A DNA stretch of 6,443 bases from an uncultured Sphingomonas sp. (GTDB lineage: Bacteria; Pseudomonadota; Alphaproteobacteria; Sphingomonadales; Sphingomonadaceae): positions 1-6,443 of the forward strand of contig CAKTFL010000133.1 in assembly GCA_934555855.1 (NCBI GenBank). Reading direction: 5' to 3'. The position numbers and the translations under genes were made by a program. Within the stretch, counting starts at the first letter, position 1; each line of letters starts with the position of its first letter. The notes under the pieces are model-generated. The model made no database searches. It saw nothing but the letters and a program-made list of their open reading frames with translations, and was not told where the DNA came from. Shown piece by piece: positions 1 through 3,806 of the stretch.

Positions 1-4
1 GCAT

Positions 5-10
5 AAGGTG
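5..10 (+). promoter_or_regulatory. Ribosome binding site deciding the epsD-like start
   Basis: AAGGTG matches the AAGGAG consensus at five of six positions and lies 6 bases before ATG 17. Its last three bases are the in-frame GTG at position 8, which would otherwise look like a start codon. ATG 14 would be only 3 bases away, too close for efficient initiation. Confidence 0.55.
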
Positions 11-16
11 CAGATG

Positions 17-931
17 ATGCGGCGTCGGACGACGGCAACCGCAGCGTTTTTCGGGAAGGGGGTCGCCATGCTCGGCTTGGCGGCCCTTTCCGCATGTTCG
101 CACGAGGAGAAGAAGGCGCCCAGCCAGGTGGTCGCGACCGCCGCTGGTGACGAGATCACGCTGCCCATGCTGGAGGCGGAGCTGAACGGCCCGGATCGGC
201 GCGATCCCGCCGCGCAGCGCCGGACGCTCGATCGCATGGTGACCGAGGCGCTGTTCGCGGCGGAGGCCGAGAAAAAGGGACTGGACCGGACGCCGGCGAT
301 CGATCGCCAGCTGGCCAAGGCTCGCAGGGCGGTGCTGGCGAACGCCTATGTGGCGTCGCTCGGCTCGACACGTCAGCCCAGCAATGCCGACGTGGAAAGC
401 TATTTCGCGAGCCACCCCGAACTGTTCGCGGAGCGGCGCCAGTACCGACTGACGCTGCTGACGCTCAACGCGCCACCTCAGCAGGCCGAACCCTATGTGG
501 CTGCGTTCCGGAACGACGGCGATCGCGCCGCGCTGCTGGCCTTGTTGCACGAGAACGGGGTCGAGGCTGCGCTCAATGCGGCGTCGGGCACGTCGGATCA
601 GATGCCCCCGACCGTGGCAAAGCGGATGCAGACCATGAAGGTCGGCGACCGCGTGACCTTCCGCGACGGCAATGCCCAGAGCTTCATCTGGATCGATGAG
701 GTCAACGCGGCGCCGGTGCCCCTGACCGTCGCGCGGGCGAGCATCGCCGCCTATCTGGTCCGGCGCGATCGCGACAAGCGGGCGGTGCAGCAGGCTGCGG
801 CATTGCGCTCGAACGACTCGGTCCGGTACGAAGAGGCGGGCAAGGCGCTGCTGGCTGGCGGCAAGTCGGCTTCGGTGTCGAAGGCGGCGTATGCTCAGCC
901 TGCCCAACCCGCCGGGTTGACCGCCAACTGA
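17..931 (+). CDS. epsD: EpsD-family peptidyl-prolyl cis-trans isomerase-like lipoprotein
   Basis: Predicted periplasmic lipoprotein of 304 residues, related to SurA/PpiC foldases and best matching the EpsD family found in exopolysaccharide loci, where it is thought to help assembly or export of the polysaccharide machinery. It begins with a basic RRR segment and a hydrophobic stretch ending in the lipobox LSAC, with the lipidated Cys at residue 27. Residues about 40-118 form a helical SurA-N-like chaperone region. Residues about 120-230 form a parvulin-like region opened by the family-typical HPELFAERR (133-141). I cannot identify canonical parvulin catalytic residues, so chaperone activity may dominate. 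The tail is low-complexity and rich in Ala, Pro and Gln. I chose ATG 17 because AAGGTG at 5-10 is a good Shine-Dalgarno at 6-base spacing; GTG 8 and ATG 14 are in-frame alternatives. It converges on the halogenase block and is probably the last gene of an EPS operon lying to the left. The family call is by sequence memory; the exact role is inference. Confidence 0.82.
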   Translation: MRRRTTATAAFFGKGVAMLGLAALSACSHEEKKAPSQVVATAAGDEITLPMLEAELNGPDRRDPAAQRRTLDRMVTEALFAAEAEKKGLDRTPAIDRQLAKARRAVLANAYVASLGSTRQPSNADVESYFASHPELFAERRQYRLTLLTLNAPPQQAEPYVAAFRNDGDRAALLALLHENGVEAALNAASGTSDQMPPTVAKRMQTMKVGDRVTFRDGNAQSFIWIDEVNAAPVPLTVARASIAAYLVRRDRDKRAVQQAAALRSNDSVRYEEAGKALLAGGKSASVSKAAYAQPAQPAGLTAN

Positions 932-939
932 GCCCAGGA

Positions 940-992
940 ATGCGACAATCCAGGGCGTCTCGCGACGTGTCCTGGATTGCTTCGCTTCGCAT
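940..992. terminator. Interrupted hairpin between convergent genes, probable bidirectional terminator
   Basis: The 76-base gap between two convergent stop codons holds a long inverted repeat. The core is CAATCCAGG (946-954) pairing perfectly with CCTGGATTG (971-979). It is extended outward by ATGCGA (940-945) pairing with TCGCAT (987-992) across a 7-base one-sided bulge (980-986), and inward by CGTC (956-959) with GACG (964-967) around a TCGC loop. Neither strand has a clear T-run after the stem, so it is not a classic intrinsic terminator. It may act with Rho, or protect 3' ends of both messages. Confidence 0.6.
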
Positions 993-1007
993 GCCGTCGC
1001 GATCGGA

Positions 1008-2549
1008 TCAACCGAACGCCTTCGCTTCCTGTCGACGCGCCGGTGCGACGCGGGCGGGGTCGGCGGGGCAATAGCGCCGCAGGAAAGCGTTATGCTCCGG
1101 CAGCGACGTCACCGCGGTGTCGACTTCATCTTTCAGCTTGCCGAGTACCTGACGCAGCTGCTCCGAGCCCATGATGTGGCCCAGCCGGTGATAGCCGTCC
1201 GGCCTAACCCGCTGGCCGAGCATGACCTGCAGCCAGGAATCGACCCGGAACAGCTCGTCGCCGTCCTGATAGGCGGTGCCGCTTTCGCGAAACAGGGCGA
1301 TGCGCTGGCTCAGGGAGTCGGGAATCTCCATCGTCCGGCACGTCCGCCAGAAGGCGGTGTCGTCGCGCTCGGTCGCGACATAATGAAGGATGATGAAATC
1401 GCGGATCTTTTCCAGCTCGCCGCTTGCCATTTCGTTGTAGCGGCGGGCGAGGGCGGGCCGGCAGCCGTCGAACGGAAACAGCTGCAACAGCCGGGTCACC
1501 CCGATCATGATGAGGTGGATGGCTGTCGATTCCAGCGGCTCGATGAAGCCGCTCGACAGGCCAATCGCGACGCAGTTGCGCCGCCAGGGCTCGACCCGCT
1601 TGCCGACGCCGAAGCGGATCACGCGCGGGTCGATCAGCACCTCGCCGTCGATATTCTCCAGCAGCCGCCCATGCGCCTCGTCGTCTGACAGGTGGCGGCT
1701 GTCATAGACCAATCCGTTGCCGACCCGGTGCTGAAGCGGGATGCGCCACTGCCAGCCCTCACCGTGTGCGATCGCGCGGGTATAGGGGACCGGCGGTCCG
1801 ACCGAGCGGGTCTGCGCCACCACCGCGCTGTCGGCCGGCAGCCAGTGCCGCCAATCCTCATAGGGAGAGCCCAGCGCGTGTCCGATCAGCAGCGAGCGAA
1901 AGCCGGTGCAGTCGATGAACAGGTCGCCCTCGATGCGCTCGCCCGAGCGCAGCACCAGGGCGCGGATGTCCCCTGCCTCGCCGTCCTGCTCGACTCGTTC
2001 GATCAGTCCTTCCACCCGGCGCGTGCCCGCCGCCTCCGCCACGGCGCGCAGATGGCGGGCGTAGAGGCCGGCGTCGAGGTGGTAGGCGTAGCTCAGCCCG
2101 ACATCGGCGCCCTCGCCGGTCGCAAATCGACCGGCGTCGGCGGCCTGCCATTCGAGGCAGTAATCCGACAGGTCGCCGCCAAAGCCCTGTTCGCGCGCGG
2201 CCAGCCAGAAATGGTGAAACGCACCCATCCAGGTGGACCGGCCTGCTTCGCCAAAGGCGTGGATGTAGCGGTCGCCGATCCGCGCCCAGTTCTCGAACGC
2301 AATGCCGAGTTTGAAGGTTGCGCCGGTGTCCGCCATGAACCGCTGCTCGTCGAGCCCGATCAGCCGGTGGAACGTGCGCGCGGTGGGGATGGTGGACTCG
2401 CCCACGCCGATGGTGCCGATCTCGTCGGATTCGATCAGGGTAATCTGAAGCAGATGGCCGAGCTGCTGCGCCAGCCCGGCCGCCGCCAGCCATCCGGCGG
2501 TCCCACCGCCTGCGATCACGACGCGGCGCACGCCGCCTGCCATGCTCAT
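1008..2549 (-). CDS. Flavin-dependent halogenase, tryptophan halogenase (PrnA-like) family
   Basis: Cytoplasmic FADH2-dependent halogenase of 513 residues, close to the family norm of about 500-540. These enzymes use O2 and halide to make hypohalous acid, which is carried to the substrate by a lysine. The diagnostic features are intact: FAD-binding GGGTAGW (14-20), the GVGESTIP segment (48-55), the catalytic Lys80 in FKLGIAFENW (equivalent to PrnA Lys79), the halogenase motif WQWRIP (266-271), and the FIEPLEST segment (335-342) whose Glu340 corresponds to PrnA Glu346, next to the halide site. The Tyr-Tyr and Phe-Trp residues that clamp free tryptophan in PrnA are not evident near the C-terminus, so tryptophan may not be the substrate. 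Characterised relatives from TonB-receptor neighbourhoods, such as BrvH and the Xanthomonas campestris enzymes, act on indoles and prefer bromide. ATG 2549 overlaps the stop of the cupin gene (ATGA), so translation is probably coupled. No flavin reductase lies in the window. Family assignment is firm; substrate and halide are unknown. Confidence 0.95.
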   Translation of the reverse strand: MSMAGGVRRVVIAGGGTAGWLAAAGLAQQLGHLLQITLIESDEIGTIGVGESTIPTARTFHRLIGLDEQRFMADTGATFKLGIAFENWARIGDRYIHAFGEAGRSTWMGAFHHFWLAAREQGFGGDLSDYCLEWQAADAGRFATGEGADVGLSYAYHLDAGLYARHLRAVAEAAGTRRVEGLIERVEQDGEAGDIRALVLRSGERIEGDLFIDCTGFRSLLIGHALGSPYEDWRHWLPADSAVVAQTRSVGPPVPYTRAIAHGEGWQWRIPLQHRVGNGLVYDSRHLSDDEAHGRLLENIDGEVLIDPRVIRFGVGKRVEPWRRNCVAIGLSSGFIEPLESTAIHLIMIGVTRLLQLFPFDGCRPALARRYNEMASGELEKIRDFIILHYVATERDDTAFWRTCRTMEIPDSLSQRIALFRESGTAYQDGDELFRVDSWLQVMLGQRVRPDGYHRLGHIMGSEQLRQVLGKLKDEVDTAVTSLPEHNAFLRRYCPADPARVAPARRQEAKAFG

Positions 2550-3574
2550 CGGTTCATCCGCTGTACGATCTGCGCGCGCAGCCGTCTCGCGCCCAGCTCA
2601 TCGAGTGGCGCGAGCGGGCCCCGGGCGGCGGGTGGAAGGTGCTCGGCCGCGCGCTCTGCAGGGCCGAAGACATAATAGTCGAACAGCGCCCGCCAGGCCC
2701 GCTTTTCCGCATCGGGCCGGTCGCGCAGGCTGAGCAGCGCGTGCAGCAGCGTGGTCATCGGCGTGTCGGCAAAGGCCGGCGCTTCGTTCCACCACCAGTT
2801 CACCATGGCGTTGAACCCGTCCAGCGCCTCCACCTGATGCCACCACAGCGCCGGGTAGACGAGCGCATCGCCCGGTTCTAGCTCCGCGACCCTGGCAACG
2901 GCGAGCGCGTCACGGAAGCGCGGATAACGGTCGTAATCGGGCGCGAGAAGGTCGACCATACTCACCACCTGCCCGCCGGGTGTGGGCTCCAGCGGACCGG
3001 GATACAGGTTGTCGACCTGGTCCGGCGGGAACAGGGTGAAGCGCCGCCGGCCGACCATCGGGCAGGCGATGTTGTTCGACATGTCCCAATGCGCGGCCGC
3101 CGTGGTGCGGTTGCCGACCCAGATGCTGACGAGCGGCGAGCCGCGGCCCAGTGCGGCCGGGTCCGGCACCAGCTCGTTTTCCTGCCTGAGGCCGGGCAGA
3201 TACGTGTCGAGATCGGTGGAGCCGATATAAAGGGACTCAGCGTCGTCCCGGCCCAGCCCCTGCCGGATGCGATCAAGATAATCGCCCAGCGGGGCGCGCG
3301 CGGCGGTGAAGTTCATCGCGCCGACCGCTTCGTCGTAGAAGAAGCGGCCGCCGATCGCCGCGGCACCCGTGAAGCCGACCACCTGCCGCCCTGCATCGAA
3401 GCGGGCGAGATAGGCCATCGCCGCTTCCGGCCCCTCCCGGCCCGCTCGGACCAGCGGCAGGTCGGCGCCCAGCCCTTTCAGCACGACGGGTTCTCCGCCG
3501 GCGATCAGGGCAGCGAAATCGACCGCGCCCCGCCTCTGGCCCTCGAGCGCGCGGACCGGCGGCAGCGCCGTCAC
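2546..3574 (-). CDS. Cupin-like (cupin_8 / JmjC, FIH-type) protein, probable Fe(II)/2-oxoglutarate oxygenase
   Basis: A 342-residue protein of the cupin_8 family, related to the asparaginyl hydroxylase FIH. The Fe(II) facial triad is visible: His162 and Asp164 in AHWDMSNN, and the distal His246 in ALWWHQVEAL. The run from His162 through FTLFPPDQVDNLYPGP (179-194) aligns closely with the FIH segment HYDEQQN to LFPPDQF and LYPYP, and Asn168 matches FIH Asn205. The FIH lysine that binds the 2-oxoglutarate carboxylate (Lys214) is replaced by Arg177 within GRRRF; bacterial relatives often have Arg here, so cofactor binding may be kept. A C-terminal helical segment (about 270-342) may serve dimerisation. 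No signal peptide is seen, so it is cytoplasmic. The start is GTG 3574, sharing GTGA with the stop of the upstream short ORF; the stop shares ATGA with the halogenase start. Its substrate, protein or small molecule, is unknown; members of this family recur beside halogenases and TonB receptors. Confidence 0.92.
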   Translation of the reverse strand: MTALPPVRALEGQRRGAVDFAALIAGGEPVVLKGLGADLPLVRAGREGPEAAMAYLARFDAGRQVVGFTGAAAIGGRFFYDEAVGAMNFTAARAPLGDYLDRIRQGLGRDDAESLYIGSTDLDTYLPGLRQENELVPDPAALGRGSPLVSIWVGNRTTAAAHWDMSNNIACPMVGRRRFTLFPPDQVDNLYPGPLEPTPGGQVVSMVDLLAPDYDRYPRFRDALAVARVAELEPGDALVYPALWWHQVEALDGFNAMVNWWWNEAPAFADTPMTTLLHALLSLRDRPDAEKRAWRALFDYYVFGPAERAAEHLPPAARGPLAPLDELGARRLRAQIVQRMNR

Positions 3575-3726
3575 GCCTGTTCTCGCCCGGGGTTGTTCGG
3601 GTCGATCAGCCGCGACGCATTGCCCAGCGGGGAGGTAGCCCGAAGCGCCGCCTGGCGAAGGCCGCCCGCCGACGCCTCCCGCAGGTCTTGGTGATCGACG
3701 TAGTTGAGAAGCACGATGTTGGTCAC
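3571..3726 (-). CDS. Short SapC-like ORF, probable internally deleted SapC remnant
   Basis: A 51-codon ORF starting at GTG 3726 with a good Shine-Dalgarno, GAAGGG (3733-3738), 6 bases upstream, and ending in a TGA that overlaps the GTG start of the cupin gene. Its first residues, VTNIVLLNYVDHQDLR, strongly resemble the N-terminus of SapC-family proteins (PF07277), which usually sit exactly here between the TonB receptor and the cupin gene but are about 240 residues long. The end, LGNASRLIDPNNPGREQA, is reminiscent of SapC C-termini, which suggests loss of the central ~190 residues rather than simple truncation. The joining segment contains two imperfect copies of a GGCGGC...TTCG unit. The catalytic or structural core of SapC is absent, so the peptide is unlikely to do the family's job; it may survive as a coupling leader for the cupin gene. 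The N-terminal match is seen; the C-terminal match is from memory and weaker. An in-frame ATG at 3768 is less likely as start because it lies inside a hairpin. Confidence 0.6.
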   Translation of the reverse strand: MTNIVLLNYVDHQDLREASAGGLRQAALRATSPLGNASRLIDPNNPGREQA

Positions 3727-3732
3727 GATCGG

Positions 3733-3738
3733 CCCTTC
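3733..3738 (-). promoter_or_regulatory. Ribosome binding site of the SapC-like short ORF
   Basis: On the - strand GAAGGG lies 6 bases before GTG 3726. It supports GTG 3726 over the upstream ATG at 3768. The start it selects also gives a protein beginning as SapC proteins do (V/M-TNIVLLN). Confidence 0.5.
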
Positions 3739-3753
3739 GCTGCCGAAAGAAGA

Positions 3754-3785
3754 GGGCGGGAGGATCATGCGATCCCCTCCCGCCC
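3754..3785 (-). terminator. Terminator-like hairpin downstream of the TonB-dependent receptor
   Basis: GGGCGGGAGG (3754-3763) pairs perfectly with CCTCCCGCCC (3776-3785), a 10-pair GC-rich stem. Inside it ATC (3764-3766) can pair with GAT (3771-3773) around a 4-base loop, with CC as a bulge. Read on the - strand the stem is followed by TCTTCTTT, a moderately T-rich tail as expected of an intrinsic terminator. It lies 22 bases past the receptor stop and before the SapC-like start. It probably ends most receptor transcripts and lets a fraction read through into the cupin-halogenase genes. Confidence 0.7.
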
Positions 3786-3806
3786 CATGCAACCCGGCAG
3801 TCGCCG

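Noticed and set aside
1092..1688. 198-codon + strand frame opposite the halogenase C-terminal half
   Set aside because: Antisense shadow of the halogenase reading frame; no domain and no independent Shine-Dalgarno or context.
1692..2675. 327-codon open frame on the + strand, opposite the halogenase and the end of the cupin gene
   Set aside because: It is antisense to a confidently identified gene, its translation is a low-complexity Arg/Ala/Gly/Asp mix with no recognisable domain, and long antisense frames are expected in GC-rich DNA.
3089..3694. 201-codon + strand frame opposite the cupin gene and SapC-like ORF
   Set aside because: Antisense shadow with composition typical of complementary GC-rich codons; it spans two real gene starts on the other strand.
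3571..3768. ATG 3768 (65 codons) or the still longer frame to 3864 as the SapC-like start
   Set aside because: The ATG lies in the terminator-like hairpin, upstream residues do not resemble SapC, and GTG 3726 has its own Shine-Dalgarno and yields the family-typical first residues.
3766..3794. Promoter-like pair on the - strand, TTGCAT and CATGAT with 17-base spacing
   Set aside because: Only about three of six and four of six positions match the consensus hexamers, and the second element overlaps the hairpin; spacing alone is not enough.
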